A stretch of DNA of 64,000 nt, taken from positions 124,001 to 188,000 of the forward strand of contig NZ_VCIA01000001.1 of the NCBI RefSeq assembly GCF_005887555.1, given 5' to 3'. This DNA comes from Lentibacillus cibarius. Its GTDB lineage: Bacteria > Bacillota > Bacilli > Bacillales > Amphibacillaceae. A program made the translations under genes and the position numbers. This document shows positions 9,621-20,520 of the stretch, in pieces. Numbering within the stretch: position 1 is the stretch's first letter; the number at the start of each line of letters is the position of its first letter. The notes under the pieces were generated by a model. That model was not told the DNA's origin, did no database searches, and saw only the letters and a program-made list of their open reading frames with translations.

Positions 9621-9657
9621 AAACGATTGGGCGGATTTTTCTACCGTCCAATCGTTT
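9621..9657. terminator. Bidirectional terminator between yqhL and gcvPB
   Basis: Two 14-nt arms (AAACGATTGGGCGG and CCGTCCAATCGTTT) pair with one G-T wobble. T-runs flank both sides (TTTTTG on plus, TTTTAATTTTG on minus), serving the convergent genes. Confidence 0.9.
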
Positions 9658-9691
9658 TTGTTTGGAAATAGCCGTAGTTTGTATATCTGTA

Positions 9692-11149
9692 TCAGTTTGA
9701 GTGGCGCAATATTGGCTTCCGGGCCGCTGTCGTTTCATCCATTCTTTTAACTGGTGTAAGATGCGGCGCCTCTTGAACAATTTCCGGATCGTTTTGTGCT
9801 TCCTCGGAAATAGCAAGCATCGCATCGATAAAGCTATCCAGCATTTCTTTTGATTCCGTTTCCGTCGGTTCTGTCATCATCGCCTCTTCTACGTTGAGCG
9901 GGAAATAGATTGTCGGCGGATGGTAGCCATAATCGAGCAGCCGTTTGGCAATATCCAGCGTGCGCACACCTAGTTTTTTCTGGTTTTTACCAGACATGAC
10001 GAATTCATGCTTACAATGCTGCGGATACGGCATGACATATTCCTTTTCCAGTCTGCGCATCAGGTAATTTGCATTCAGCACAGCATATTCACTAACTTTT
10101 TTAAGACCTTCCGCCCCCATTGTCCTAATATAGGTATAGGCACGCAAATTAATACCGAAATTTCCATAATATGGTTTTACTCTGCCAATGGATGAAGGGC
10201 GATCATCATCAAACATATACTGATTGTCTTTTTTGACAAGCAGTGGCTTTGGCAAGTATGGTGCAAGTTCGCTTGTGACCCCAACTGGACCTGAACCGGG
10301 TCCTCCACCGCCGTGCGGACCAGTGAACGTCTTGTGCAGATTCAAATGAACGACATCAAAGCCCATATCTCCAGGCCTTGCATAGCCCATGATGGCATTC
10401 AGATTGGCCCCATCATAATATAATCTTCCACCTGCACCATGCACGATCTCAGCCATTTCAAGAATTTCGGTTTCGAACAGACCAAGCGTATTAGGGTTGG
10501 TCAGCATTAGTGCAGCCGTCTCCTCATTGACAACGCGCTTCAAATCATCCAGGTCAACCAGGCCCTGATCATTCGATTTAACTGTAACAGCGTCAAAACC
10601 GGCTACTGTCACGGAAGCCGGGTTTGTGCCATGAGCTGAATCCGGCACAATAACCTTCGTCCGATTATAGTCACCATTAGCCTCATGAAAAGCCCTAATC
10701 ATTAGCAAACCAGTCCATTCTCCCTGTGCTCCTGCTGCTGGCTGCAGGGAAACTTCATGCATACCCGTTAGCTCCGCCAAGGATGTCTGCAAATCGTACA
10801 TCATTTCCATTGCACCCTGCACGGTTTTCGGGTCTTGATATGGGTGAATTTGACTAAAGCCGTCAAGCCTTGCCACATCTTCGTTAATTTTCGGATTATA
10901 TTTCATTGTACAGGACCCAAGTGGATAGAAACCTGAGTCAACCCCATAATTCCGTTGGGACAGCCCCGTATAATGTCGCATGATTTCCAGCTCGCTTACC
11001 TCGGGTAAATCCGGGGCTTCAGCGCGAATGTAAGCATCATCAAATTCACTGTCCAAGTCTGTTTCCGGTACATCCAGCTCTGGTAGACTATAACTTGTTC
11101 TGCCTTCCCTACCGCGTTCAAAAATCAATGGAAAGTCTTTATTTGCCAT
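9692..11149 (-). CDS. gcvPB: Glycine dehydrogenase (decarboxylating) subunit 2
   Basis: This is the catalytic half of the split P-protein of the glycine cleavage system. It decarboxylates glycine on pyridoxal phosphate and passes the aminomethyl group to the H-protein. The 485-residue product carries the cofactor lysine in [20 protein letters not shown] and the [11 protein letters not shown] motif. Its start overlaps the end of gcvPA by 11 nt, indicating translational coupling in the gcvT-gcvPA-gcvPB operon. Confidence 0.97.
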   Translation of the reverse strand: MANKDFPLIFERGREGRTSYSLPELDVPETDLDSEFDDAYIRAEAPDLPEVSELEIMRHYTGLSQRNYGVDSGFYPLGSCTMKYNPKINEDVARLDGFSQIHPYQDPKTVQGAMEMMYDLQTSLAELTGMHEVSLQPAAGAQGEWTGLLMIRAFHEANGDYNRTKVIVPDSAHGTNPASVTVAGFDAVTVKSNDQGLVDLDDLKRVVNEETAALMLTNPNTLGLFETEILEMAEIVHGAGGRLYYDGANLNAIMGYARPGDMGFDVVHLNLHKTFTGPHGGGGPGSGPVGVTSELAPYLPKPLLVKKDNQYMFDDDRPSSIGRVKPYYGNFGINLRAYTYIRTMGAEGLKKVSEYAVLNANYLMRRLEKEYVMPYPQHCKHEFVMSGKNQKKLGVRTLDIAKRLLDYGYHPPTIYFPLNVEEAMMTEPTETESKEMLDSFIDAMLAISEEAQNDPEIVQEAPHLTPVKRMDETTAARKPILRHSN

Positions 11150-12491
11150 AAATATCCCCCAATTCTCTTACAAAAGTGTCTATTTCTGCTTTTGTACGAA
11201 TTTCCGTAACGGCGATTAGCATATGCCCTCGCAATTCCGGATACGCCTTTTCCAAATCATATCCACCAATGATTCCGCTGGTTATTAGTTGATCGTTCAC
11301 ATCAGTGACATTTTCCGGAAGTTTTACAACCAACTCATTAAAAATCGGTCCGTCAAAAGCAATCGGAATACCTGCCTCCACTAATCTCTGTTTCAAATAG
11401 CGTGCCTTTTGCATATTAAGAACAGCCATCTTCTTTAGACCATGTTTTCCAATTGAGGTCATAGCAACTGAACTGGCGAGTGCATTTAGTGCCTGATTGG
11501 AACAGATATTGGAAGTTGCTTTATCTCTTCTAATATGCTGTTCTCTCGCCTGCAGTGTGAGTACATATCCGCGTTCCCCTTCTTCGTCCGTTGTCTGCCC
11601 GACCAGACGTCCGGGAACTTTGCGCTTTAGTTTATCTGTTGTTGCGAAATAACCGCAGTGTGGTCCGCCAAATTGTGACGGAATGCCAAACACTTGTGTG
11701 TCACCGACTACGATGTCCGCACCAAAGTCGCCCGGAGGAGTCAAGTAACCTAATGCAAGCGGATTACTGGAGGTAATAAACATCGTCTTCTTTTGCTGGC
11801 GGATGATTGTATTAATTTCCTGTAACGGTTCCATTTGTCCAAAAAAGTTCGGGTATTGTACAACAACCCCAGCAGTGTTTTCGTCGATTTCATTTTGCAA
11901 TTGTTCAAGATTGGTTTGGCCATCCTTGTAATCAATTTCGATAATCTCAAGATTTTGTCCTTTTGCATACGTGTGAATAACCGCTCTTGATTCTGGATGA
12001 ACAGTTTTAGAAACGATTACTTTATTACGTTTTGTCTGACCGGCACTCAAGGTAACTGCTTCTGCAAGTGCTGTCCCGCCATCATACACAGAAGAATTAG
12101 CCACTTCCATTCCGGTTAGTTCACATATCATGGTCTGAAACTCAAAAATGGCCTGAAGTTCACCTTGGGAAATTTCCGGCTGATATGGTGTATAGGCTGT
12201 GTAAAATTCGGATCGAGAGATAACATGGTCAACAACTGACGGGATAAAATGGTCATATACCCCGGCGCCAAGAAAACTACTGTATTCATTTAAGTTGGCA
12301 TTTTTTGCAGCCATTTTAGCCAATTCTTTTTTTAGCGATGCTTCATTTGCCGGTTTTTTCAGGTTTAATTCCCCTTTAAACCTTACTTTTTCAGGAATAT
12401 CCGCGAACAGTGTCTCCGTTGTATCAACTCCAATGGTATCAAGCATATCCCGCTTATCTGTCTCAGTCATTGGTAAGTAGCGAAATTCCAT
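11139..12491 (-). CDS. gcvPA: Glycine dehydrogenase (decarboxylating) subunit 1
   Basis: This is the other half of the split P-protein (450 residues), starting [17 protein letters not shown]. Typical segments are [47 protein letters not shown] and [11 protein letters not shown]. It starts 15 nt after gcvT in the same operon and needs GcvPB for activity, because subunit 1 lacks the cofactor lysine. Confidence 0.97.
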   Translation of the reverse strand: MEFRYLPMTETDKRDMLDTIGVDTTETLFADIPEKVRFKGELNLKKPANEASLKKELAKMAAKNANLNEYSSFLGAGVYDHFIPSVVDHVISRSEFYTAYTPYQPEISQGELQAIFEFQTMICELTGMEVANSSVYDGGTALAEAVTLSAGQTKRNKVIVSKTVHPESRAVIHTYAKGQNLEIIEIDYKDGQTNLEQLQNEIDENTAGVVVQYPNFFGQMEPLQEINTIIRQQKKTMFITSSNPLALGYLTPPGDFGADIVVGDTQVFGIPSQFGGPHCGYFATTDKLKRKVPGRLVGQTTDEEGERGYVLTLQAREQHIRRDKATSNICSNQALNALASSVAMTSIGKHGLKKMAVLNMQKARYLKQRLVEAGIPIAFDGPIFNELVVKLPENVTDVNDQLITSGIIGGYDLEKAYPELRGHMLIAVTEIRTKAEIDTFVRELGDIYGK

Positions 12492-12506
12492 ACAAAAACC
12501 TCCCCT

Positions 12507-13619
12507 TTATTTATCACGTTTATAAAATGGTGTTTCAACAACGACAGCTTTTAATCTACGTTTGCGCACCTGAATATATAGTTCTGTACCTAGTTCAGCA
12601 TAATCTCTATCTACAAGTACAAGTCCGATGTTTTTTTGCAATGTCGGTGACTGTGTTCCGGTAGTTACAAAGCCAATCTCATCATCGCCATCCAGTACGG
12701 GATAACCTGTACGTGGGATCCCTTTATCAAGCATTTCAATACCGACAAGCTTTCTCGATGGACCATTATCAATCTGCTTTTTCAATGCTTCTTTCCCGAT
12801 GAAATCTGTTTCTTTTTTTACTTTGACAGCAAAGGCCATCCCTGCCTCAACCGGGCTAATTGTTTCGGAGATTTCTTGGCCATACAAAGGTAAATTCACT
12901 TCAAACCGTAATGTGTCCCTTGCCCCAAGTCCTGCCGGTTCCACGCCATATTCTTTGCCCGCATCCAGAATCAGGTTCCAAAGTTCTCGGCCTTTAGTTG
13001 CATCGAGATATATTTCAAAACCATCTTCTCCAGTATATCCTGTACGGGATACAATGGCTCCAGCGTCAATTCCCGAGAAGTATACCGGGTTTTCAAAACG
13101 GAAAAACTTTATCTCCCCCAAATCCGTACTAGTCAAATTCTGGAGCACTGTTTCGGCCAATGGACCCTGTAGTGCGATCTGGGCGTAAGCAGATGATACA
13201 TTATTAATGGAAACATTCTCGTCCGGACCTTTCTGCTTCACTATCCATTCATAATCGCTTTCTGTATTAGCCGCATTGACAACTAGTAAGTATTGATTAA
13301 TATCAAGCATATAGATGATAAAATCGTCTGCTGTCCCGCCGTCCTCATAACACATAAACGTGTATTGGGCACGCTTGGGGGTCATTCGGGAAACATCATT
13401 AGTTACCACTCGCTGCAAGAATGCTTCGCTGTCTTCACCTTCCACCAAAATTTCCCCCATGTGGGAAACATCAAACAATCCTGCTTTTGTTCTTGTCGCA
13501 TGGTGCTCCTGCTTAATGCCACTGAACTGAACAGGCAGCTCCCATCCACCAAAATCAACCGTCTTTGCTCCCGATTTTTCATATTCCGGATAAATCGGTG
13601 TTCGCTTTAATTCACTCAT
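12507..13619 (-). CDS. gcvT: Aminomethyltransferase (glycine cleavage T-protein)
   Basis: GcvT transfers the methylene group from the H-protein aminomethyl arm to tetrahydrofolate, releasing ammonia. The start at 13619 ([19 protein letters not shown]) follows GGGAGTGG; the frame continues further upstream but is part of the leader. Motifs include [47 protein letters not shown] and PVEAGM. The 370-residue length is normal. It is first in the operon and lies directly behind the glycine riboswitch. Confidence 0.97.
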   Translation of the reverse strand: MSELKRTPIYPEYEKSGAKTVDFGGWELPVQFSGIKQEHHATRTKAGLFDVSHMGEILVEGEDSEAFLQRVVTNDVSRMTPKRAQYTFMCYEDGGTADDFIIYMLDINQYLLVVNAANTESDYEWIVKQKGPDENVSINNVSSAYAQIALQGPLAETVLQNLTSTDLGEIKFFRFENPVYFSGIDAGAIVSRTGYTGEDGFEIYLDATKGRELWNLILDAGKEYGVEPAGLGARDTLRFEVNLPLYGQEISETISPVEAGMAFAVKVKKETDFIGKEALKKQIDNGPSRKLVGIEMLDKGIPRTGYPVLDGDDEIGFVTTGTQSPTLQKNIGLVLVDRDYAELGTELYIQVRKRRLKAVVVETPFYKRDK

Positions 13620-13755
13620 GTCATCCACTCCCTTTAAAAGAACAATAATAAGTTGCAGACTAACTGTGAAAACAAGAAAAACTAATTTTGTTACAGATCC
13701 CGCATCTGGTCCCGACAACTGAAATAAAAAAACGCATTCGGAAGTTTTTTTCCAT

Positions 13756-13791
13756 AAAAATAGAGATTTCTCTGTTGCCAGGGAAATCTCT
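13756..13791 (-). terminator. Regulated terminator of the glycine riboswitch
   Basis: A 9-bp stem AGAGATTTC/GAAATCTCT is followed by ATTTTT. Its 5' arm overlaps the last bases of the second aptamer (GGACAGAG), so glycine binding would be expected to disfavour this hairpin and switch the gcv operon on. Confidence 0.8.
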
Positions 13792-13975
13792 GTCCTTCAA
13801 CCAGAAAGTTGCACACTTTTGTAACCAGTTACGTATTACAAAGAGCGCTTGCTTCGTGGGTGGTTTACAATTTGTAAACACTCTCCAGAGGTGCGTCCTA
13901 CAAGAGTCTTTTTGCCTGAGAGATTCACATATGTTTGCTCCTTCGGCGTTACTGCGTACAGTAAGCTCTCCCCTT
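13785..13975 (-). promoter_or_regulatory. Tandem glycine riboswitch upstream of gcvT
   Basis: Aptamer 1 reads GGGGAGAGCTTAC, GCCGAAGGAGCAAAC, CTCTCAGGCAAAAAGAC and CTCTGGAGAG. A second, more divergent aptamer follows after a short linker: CCACCCACGAAGCAAGC, then CTTTCTGGTTGAAGGACAGAG. This two-aptamer form is the classic gcvT riboswitch of bacilli and should activate the operon when glycine is plentiful. Confidence 0.93.
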
Positions 13976-14120
13976 GTATTCATTCGCATTATGATATTCG
14001 TTTTTTTTGGTTATACTATGTAACGGATGATATACGTATCTGCAATCATAAGTATTATATCACAGGGAACATTGTAAAAATAGGGATAATCACATTTTTA
14101 TGAAAAAAAGGAAGTATACG

Positions 14121-15782
14121 ATGAATCAAATAGACTTAAAGCGCGACAAAGATTTCATTCATGGATTGGAAACAAGGCTTAACCAGGAAGGTCCATTTGC
14201 TGCATGGGATCTGTTTCAGATGAACTATCATGCCGCCCAGACGACTATGTCTCCATCCTTTAATGGATTAAAAGCGCTCGAATATTTGCCGCATATGGAA
14301 TTCATGGATCATCAACTTTCCAGCGCTAAGCAAGTCCTCGAGGATATGAATGGACGCGCCATACTGGCTGATGAAGTCGGTTTAGGGAAAACGATTGAAG
14401 CCGGACTGATTTTAAAAGAATATATGCTTCGCGGCCTTGTAAAAAAAGCGCTTATCATTGTTCCGGCATCATTGGTCAATCAATGGGCAAAAGAACTTAA
14501 CGAAAAATTCTTCATCCCGGCGGTGACCTTCAGAAAAACTTACCCGTGGGATCAATATGACGTAATTATCACATCGATGGATACGGCAAAACGCTCACCA
14601 CACCGTGAACAAATACTTGAACAGGATTATGACTTTTTACTAGTAGATGAAGCGCATAAACTCAAAAACCACAAAACAAAAAACTATGCATTTGTTAAAT
14701 CATTGAAGAAAAAATACTGTTTACTACTGACAGCCACACCGGTACAAAATCGTTTAGTCGAAATCTTTAATCTTGTGTCCATCCTCAAACCAGGTCACTT
14801 GGGAGATTATGATTCATTCTTGAAACAATACGGCAAAGACCGCAAAAAACTCGGTCAGGATGGGTATTTGAAACAGCTAATCCAAAAAGTGATGATCCGG
14901 AACACACGGCAGACTGCAACATTCGATCATATTAAACGAAATATCGAAACCGTTTGGATTGATTTTACTGACGAAGAACACAGTGTGTACAGCGAGCTGG
15001 AGAATATGACAGAAACGCTTCCCGCATTTTCAAAAATTACGTTGTTAAGGGAGCTCTGCTCTTCCAGGGAAGCTTGTTACCTGTCACTTAAGAAAATGAT
15101 GACGGAAGATCAAACAAAAGAACAATGGATCAAGCCGGTAACAGAGGCGATTGAACAACTGCCTCAACACACGAAGGCGGCAAAAGTTGTTGAACTCATT
15201 AATAAAACCGGTGGCGAAAAGGTCATTGTATTTACCGAATATCGGGCAACACAATTTTACCTGCAGTGGTATCTAAAAGAAAACGGTATCACCTCAGTGC
15301 CATATCGAGGGGGATTTAATAAAGGAAAGAAAGATTGGATGAAGCAGCTGTTTGAGAATCATGCACAAGTACTGATTGCCACTGAAGCCGGCGGAGAAGG
15401 AATCAATCTCCAATTCTGCAACCACCTGATCAATTATGATCTTCCATGGAACCCAATGCGTCTGGAGCAGCGTATTGGTAGAATTCACCGATACGGGCAA
15501 AAAAGAGATGTGCATATATATAATGTGGCTGTCCGCGATACAGTTGAAGAGCATATTATGACATTACTGTACGAAAAGATAAATCTATTTGAACAGGTTA
15601 TCGGTAACTTAGACAGCATTCTTGCTGAACTGAATATTAGTGATATCGAATCTGAAATCCAGTCTATTTTCTCCGAATCGGCATCAGCCGGAGAAGCAAA
15701 AATAAAACTGAACAACTTGTCCTCTGTCATTAAAATGACACATGATGAAACAATGCAGGAGGAACAGCACTATGGCAATTAA
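14121..15782 (+). CDS. yqhH: SNF2-family DEAD/DEAH helicase YqhH
   Basis: This is a 553-residue superfamily 2 ATPase. The start at 14121 is preferred because AAAGGAAG precedes it; an upstream in-frame ATG (14100) lacks a good site. Motif I is ADEVGLGKTIEAGL, motif II DEAH, motif III LTATPVQN and motif VI QRIGRIHRYGQ. Divergent from the gcv operon, it matches YqhH of B. subtilis in length and position. SNF2 proteins move along double-stranded DNA; the role of YqhH is not known. Its 3' end overlaps yqhG. Confidence 0.93.
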   Translation: MNQIDLKRDKDFIHGLETRLNQEGPFAAWDLFQMNYHAAQTTMSPSFNGLKALEYLPHMEFMDHQLSSAKQVLEDMNGRAILADEVGLGKTIEAGLILKEYMLRGLVKKALIIVPASLVNQWAKELNEKFFIPAVTFRKTYPWDQYDVIITSMDTAKRSPHREQILEQDYDFLLVDEAHKLKNHKTKNYAFVKSLKKKYCLLLTATPVQNRLVEIFNLVSILKPGHLGDYDSFLKQYGKDRKKLGQDGYLKQLIQKVMIRNTRQTATFDHIKRNIETVWIDFTDEEHSVYSELENMTETLPAFSKITLLRELCSSREACYLSLKKMMTEDQTKEQWIKPVTEAIEQLPQHTKAAKVVELINKTGGEKVIVFTEYRATQFYLQWYLKENGITSVPYRGGFNKGKKDWMKQLFENHAQVLIATEAGGEGINLQFCNHLINYDLPWNPMRLEQRIGRIHRYGQKRDVHIYNVAVRDTVEEHIMTLLYEKINLFEQVIGNLDSILAELNISDIESEIQSIFSESASAGEAKIKLNNLSSVIKMTHDETMQEEQHYGN

Positions 15783-16551
15783 AGATTTACACCATTTTCT
15801 TGAGTCGTATTTCTCAGCACATCATTGCGACATTTTGCACAATGAGGGAGGTATGCTTACCGTTCAACTGACTGAAGAAATGGACCGTGCGTTGATGAAC
15901 CGGCCTTTTTACTGGCATTATATCAAAAAAATGGGTTATCCGGGTGATCCAAAGCAGCTAACACTGATTACAGACCCGGAAAAACGAGACGGCAAGCATG
16001 AATGGATTCATTTTGGTAGTCCGCGGTTGCATCAAATCCTTAATCATTTAAAAGATAACGAAAAGTATACGAAACTGTTTGAGCGTATTGACACAAATCA
16101 AAAAACAGCTTTATTCCCCTGGCTAATTACTAACATTAAAATCAGTTATCAAGGAAAACAAAAAATGGATGAAATGATTTCAATTGGGCTCCATCTTGTG
16201 AATGGGTCCATGAAAGTAAACATGATGGAAGAATTACAGGACAAATCAATGCAAATGTCCATTTCCGATTATTGCTATACCATTGCACCAATCATAAAAT
16301 TACCAAGTGGTTTTAAACGTATCGAAAACGTGCTGGAAGATTATGTTCAGAACCAGCCACACGACTGGGCGGAATCATCTTTGAAAACAATGGAAGAGGA
16401 AATCAATTTACTGCGGCATTTTTACAAAGGGGAACATGATGGAAGCGAAATTGAAAAGGAAGTTAAAGAAATAAAAGAACGTTATTTCCCGTACATTCAT
16501 TTTGAAGTGATTAATGGAGGTATATTTTACCTAACCGAAAACACAGCTTGA
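15772..16551 (+). CDS. yqhG: Conserved protein YqhG
   Basis: This 259-residue soluble protein starts at ATG 15772 behind AGGAGG, overlapping the last 11 nt of yqhH, so the two are translationally coupled. Its pairing with the SNF2 helicase is conserved in bacilli, suggesting a shared function. No catalytic motif was recognised. It is rich in aromatic and charged residues and ends IFYLTENTA. Confidence 0.88.
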   Translation: MAIKDLHHFLESYFSAHHCDILHNEGGMLTVQLTEEMDRALMNRPFYWHYIKKMGYPGDPKQLTLITDPEKRDGKHEWIHFGSPRLHQILNHLKDNEKYTKLFERIDTNQKTALFPWLITNIKISYQGKQKMDEMISIGLHLVNGSMKVNMMEELQDKSMQMSISDYCYTIAPIIKLPSGFKRIENVLEDYVQNQPHDWAESSLKTMEEEINLLRHFYKGEHDGSEIEKEVKEIKERYFPYIHFEVINGGIFYLTENTA

Positions 16552-16562
16552 AATAATCTAAA

Positions 16563-16592
16563 AACAGGCTCCTTTTTCGACAGGAGCCTGTT
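16563..16592. terminator. Bidirectional terminator between yqhG and yqzE
   Basis: Perfect 11-bp arms (AACAGGCTCCT/AGGAGCCTGTT) surround an 8-nt loop. The T-rich side on minus (TTTTTAGATT) and the weaker T-tract on plus fit the convergent arrangement. Confidence 0.85.
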
Positions 16593-16767
16593 AGTCTGCT
16601 TTATTTAAAAATAATTTCCATGCAAATGGCAATAATCCGAGCCAACGGTTTGTGCAAACGGGCTGAGCGGTATAATCCGGTTTTTGTGACCTCTTTTCAT
16701 CCGGTGACCTATCAATAAATTTTGTGAATTGTTGCGTCATGTATTTCACATATTCATTTACAGACAT
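16591..16767 (-). CDS. yqzE: YqzE family small protein
   Basis: This 58-residue protein begins MSVNEYVKYMTQQFTKFIDRS and ends RWLGLLPFAWKLFLNKAD. Both ends resemble YqzE of B. subtilis (N-terminal D/E-Y-V-K-Y motif, C-terminal W-x-G-x-x-P-F-A). A good ribosome-binding site (AAAGAGGGTG) precedes the ATG. YqzE lies beside the comG operon in bacilli, in agreement with the comGA remnant here. Function unknown. Confidence 0.82.
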   Translation of the reverse strand: MSVNEYVKYMTQQFTKFIDRSPDEKRSQKPDYTAQPVCTNRWLGLLPFAWKLFLNKAD

Positions 16768-16844
16768 GACAAAACACCCTCTTTCATTTGAATGGTGGTG
16801 TCATTATTATTAACTGCTATTTTCACATTTATACACAGCTACGA

Positions 16845-17336
16845 TTACCGTAACTGGGATGATATTTCTTCTGTAATATTCTGTGCCGTTTTGCCATCGG
16901 TTAAAATAGTCACGTCTGCTGCCGCTATATATAATTCTTTCCGGCGGTTATATAAACGGACTCTTTCCGCGTAATTTGTTCCCCACAGTGGCCTGTTAGG
17001 GTCATTTCCCAATCGAGAGGCAATCTCATTCATGGATGCATTCAAATGAAAAATGATGCCATTACCGTTCATGAAGGCTATATTTTGCTCCTGTTCGACA
17101 ATACCTCCGCCGGTTGAAACGATGTGATTATTGTCAGGTATGCGCTTTAGCATTTCCGTTTCATACGTACGGAAAGCCTTCTCCCCTTTATCTCGAAATA
17201 TTGCTGAGATTGGTCCGTATTCACTCTCAACCATTTGATCGGTATCCAAAAAAGGAATACCCAGCTGCTCACCCAACATCTTTCCGACTGTACTTTTTCC
17301 ACTTCCCATAAACCCAATTAAATAAATCGTTTTCAT
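16845..17336 (-). CDS. aroK: Shikimate kinase
   Basis: The enzyme phosphorylates shikimate at the 3-hydroxyl using ATP. The 163-residue product has the P-loop GFMGSGKST (residues 8-16), the shikimate-binding DTD motif (FLDTDQMVE), the GGG motif (VSTGGGIV) and the lid Arg in NRPLW. It is divergent from comGA. Together with aroQ it gives two shikimate-pathway genes in this core region. Confidence 0.95.
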   Translation of the reverse strand: MKTIYLIGFMGSGKSTVGKMLGEQLGIPFLDTDQMVESEYGPISAIFRDKGEKAFRTYETEMLKRIPDNNHIVSTGGGIVEQEQNIAFMNGNGIIFHLNASMNEIASRLGNDPNRPLWGTNYAERVRLYNRRKELYIAAADVTILTDGKTAQNITEEISSQLR

Positions 17337-17441
17337 AATCTTCCCCTACCTTTAAAAATTTTTCAAATAAAATGATAAAAAAAGAAGGATTTACGCAAAC
17401 CATGTCGAATATAGTGTCTAAGAAAGGAGGTGAGATAGTCG

Positions 17442-17894
17442 TTGGACACAGCTCTCAAATTCTCAGAACAGCTTCTCCGGGATGCTGTCAGCTCTAAAGC
17501 TTCGGATATTCATTTCTTCCCGTTTACAGATCATGCATCTATCCATTTTCGGGTGCTTGGGGCGCGCATTCACCATAAAACAATTCCCATCAGTCAATAC
17601 CAGTTACTGCTTACTTACTATAAGTTTACATCAGGAATGGATATAGGTGAAGTCCGCAAACCACAAAATGGGACAATTATTCATGAACTATCGAATAGCC
17701 GCTGCGCACTTCGTTTATCGACGCTCCCGGTAAACGACACGGAAAGCCTTGCCGTTCGGATCCTCCCACAGGAACATAACCTTTCACTTGAGGAACTTTT
17801 TCTTTTTCCAAGTCAATTACAAAAACTGAAAAGCTGGGTAAGAAACCGCAACGGAATCATATTGTTCACAGGTCCTACAGGTGATGTTATGTAA
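17442..17894 (+). pseudogene. comGA: Competence ATPase ComGA, truncated inside Walker A
   Basis: ComGA is the traffic ATPase that powers the competence pseudopilus. The gene starts at TTG behind AAGGAGGTGA and reads 145 good codons (LRDAVSSKASDIHF, RLSTLPVNDTESLAVRIL, GIILFTGPTG). It then departs from the family at GPTG, where SGKTT is expected, adds DVM and stops. The nucleotide-binding domain and all of comGB-comGG are absent from the window. The break marks the left boundary of inserted or rearranged DNA, so DNA uptake by this route is probably lost unless a second copy exists. Confidence 0.9.
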
Positions 17895-19461
17895 ATACAA
17901 CCTTTATAAAGCTTGATATGTCGCTTTTTTCACCCATTTTTCAATTTTATTCTTTCAGCTAATTATTCCTTCTTTTTTTATTATCTAAAGCCGTTCATAA
18001 ATTCATGAATACTCCCCAAATAAAAAACAAACATATGTGACTGATCATTTTTCGATTACTTATCATAATCATAAGAAAGTCACCCGAATAACACAAAAAT
18101 CCGCAACGCTTATCTTTGTGAATGTTTGTTTCTTTGCAACCCGTTGTGTCTTTAGCCGGACTACATGCTGAAGTACCACAAGATTAGCATAGATGTTTTT
18201 GAGTTTGATTATAAGGGCCATTTAGCTGTTAAAACATCCAGCATATTTATAGACCGTTTTCATTTAAATAACAGTAGGGTGGCTATCCACCAATTTGAAT
18301 CTAAAGGAAAGTTTCTTAGCACAGAAATTACTTTGTACCAATCCTTTTAACATTGGCTTATTTTAAGTTGTACAAAACCTTACAAAATGCTTTATTCCTG
18401 CAATTTTAGCATCTTTTTTCAAAATTACAGGATATGAAAAAGTACACTTTTGTAATTTTAAAGTGACCATTCTTGAGCAACTACGGTGTCGTTAAATATG
18501 TTCCATTGATTTTCATCAGTGTTAAAGAGAAAATATGTTTTTAAGGTTCACTTTACCGAATCCATTTCTAAATAAAACCATCCTAAATTTCCCAAAGGTG
18601 TACAGTAGTACGGATTCTGTACTATTGCTTTAGCCGGTTTTAATTCACTTCAAAAATGTTGGCACATCCGAACTTGGCAAAAAATAAATTTCACTCACTT
18701 TTAAGGTTTATCAAAATTTCGGGGGTGTTCTGGGGGTGCTTTGGGGGTGAATTAAAATATTATTAACCCTTAGCACACCATGTTGTCAGCGGTTGTTGAA
18801 CTGTATTTGTATTAGGTCTTAAACTTTGTTAAACGAAAATAAAGGGTCATGCACTACCTATCCAAATTAAATCACTAGAACAACCATACTTATAACGATC
18901 GCTTGTACCTATGATTCCGAGGAATAAAGATAGTAGGTTTCAGTACTTCATGGGGATTCTTTCATGTTTTTATAATCGTCTTTATGAATTACTACCCGGC
19001 AAAAGTTAGCCTTTTAAGCCCCTCCATCCGCACAGCCAGCGTACCACGGACAATCACTTCTAAGTTCTGCTGGCGGGACCCGCCCCCCTCGGTGCACCAT
19101 TGGCTGGTTGTTCGAAGAGGTCAAATAGTTGATCTCCGGCCGTATTTGTATCAATAGTGACTTTTCGCCTTAAGTGGCCCTCTTCATTTATTTTGCTTAG
19201 CAAGTTCTGTAATGTAATCAAAAAAAGTATTCCGATCCACTTCATACACTAATTCTACTTCTCTTCCATTCTCAGAGAGTTCAGTTCTTCCTTGACTTCC
19301 GTGAATCACCACGTTATTTCGGGTTCCTATCTCCACATTAATCCAGCCAAAAATCTGAAATAATCCACAAATATTTTCACGCTATTTCAAATTTGCACAT
19401 TATCCCATTTTCTTCTTCAAATTATTCCAGATGGTACGTGTTAGAATGTGGCCCCTTCTCT
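17895..19461. other. Gene-poor AT-rich stretch with mobile-element remnants
   Basis: No convincing gene is seen in 1.57 kb. It holds a copy of a dispersed repeat (18355-18500), three spaced GGGGGTG units near 18721-18750, and short open frames without start signals (for example 18165-18350 plus and 19060-19245 minus). It lies between the broken comGA and the remains of a transposase/ATPase element, so it is probably the eroded left part of that insertion. Confidence 0.5.
18355..18500. repeat. Dispersed ~150-bp repeat, copy 1
   Basis: This segment runs TTGTACAAAAC, TTACAAAATGCTT, TTTTAGCATCTT, then TACACTTTT and AGTGACCATT, TTGAGCAACT and TGTCGTTAAAT. The same string of words recurs at 29070-29215. 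Repeated TTACAAAA/GTACA words resemble transposase-binding sites at an element end; that role is inference. Confidence 0.7.
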
Positions 19462-19725
19462 TCAAAAAGGGACCACATATGGTTTATAATCAGCTGTATT
19501 AATATGGACTTTATAGACTTCTGTTTTCCGTAAATTAAAGGCTACGCCATCAAGTTCGATTGTCCAGTTTCTATATGCATCCGTATCTGAAATGACTACA
19601 ACTTGATAATATTGATTATTGATGCGTAGTTCCATCGAGTCGCCTGAAAATACCTGGTAGGCAGTCTGTCTAATCCAGATGACCCATCCAAAGGCGCTAT
19701 CAAACATCATAATACTGCGTTTCAT
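19462..19725 (-). CDS. Small protein of a transposase/AAA+ element (DUF5348-like)
   Basis: This 87-residue protein has no membrane segment. Its C-terminal half (NWTIELDGVAFNLRKTEVYKVHI) resembles from memory the small DUF5348 proteins that accompany some Firmicutes mobile elements. It follows the ATPase remnant on the same strand, with about 60 nt between them. Its function is not known. It looks intact although its neighbours are broken. Confidence 0.45.
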   Translation of the reverse strand: MKRSIMMFDSAFGWVIWIRQTAYQVFSGDSMELRINNQYYQVVVISDTDAYRNWTIELDGVAFNLRKTEVYKVHINTADYKPYVVPF

Positions 19726-19784
19726 AAGCCACTCTCCTCGGCGGACAAACGGACGACTTCCCCGTCAATTTTATCCTTCTTCAT

Positions 19785-20520
19785 TTAATAGCCCAATAGA
19801 AGGCAGTTTGTCGCCAGTGTGTTTATGAGGCGTGGCCAACCTTGAGAATGTAATGCTATCGCCTCAAGGGCCGAGTCAGCAAAGATGGGCTTTTTCGCTC
19901 CGGCTTCTTTGAGGTGATACGATACATACTGTAAGACCTCTTCTTTGCTTAATGTCCCCATTTGATATCGCATGATTAGTCGCTGCGCTAACGGCGGTTT
20001 TGATTCAACTTTAGCCGTGTTCGTAAATGCGGTAATCCTGAAAGAATAAGTAAAAACGGATTCGATGCTTCAATCCGAAAATTAAACAAAACGCTGAGGT
20101 CATTGAGAAAGGCGTCTTTCTCCATATGCATTTCATCAAGAATGAACACGGTGTTATGTGTCAATCTTGAACATCCGTTCAATTCCACTTTGAATTTGTC
20201 GGAATAAGTCTACTTTACGAAATTTGGGCTCCTCACCCAATCCATAAGCCAATCCTCGGTAAAAATCCATGACACTTCCCGTTGCATAGAGGGAAATAAA
20301 TGACGTGATACAAAGATGGATTTAAAGACGCTTGAAAGGCTCTTAAAGCGAATGTCTTGCCTGCGCCAGGTTCACCCACCAATAACCCCATACCTCTGAT
20401 CTTTTTTAGGTAATCCAAACGTGCAAGGGTTTCTTGATAAGACGAAGAAGCGAAAGCTTCCGACGAACTAATCTCTTTTGTAAAGGGCTCATGAGCCAAT
20501 GAATAAAATGACTTATACAC
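19785..20520 (-). pseudogene. ExeA-type AAA+ ATPase of a transposable element, frameshifted
   Basis: The gene begins at GTG 20520 (MYKSFYSLAHEPFTKEI), overlapping the stop of the upstream transposase remnant. Walker A is GEPGAGKTFALR and Walker B is VFILDEMHME. At least two further frame changes and a stop near 20180 are needed to follow the family sequence to GWPRLINTLATNCLL. ATPases of this type act as target-selection partners of DDE transposases. The reading frame is decayed, so no product is expected. Confidence 0.8.

Noticed and set aside
18165..18350. 61-residue plus-strand frame
   Set aside because: No ribosome-binding site and AT-driven composition in a decayed stretch.
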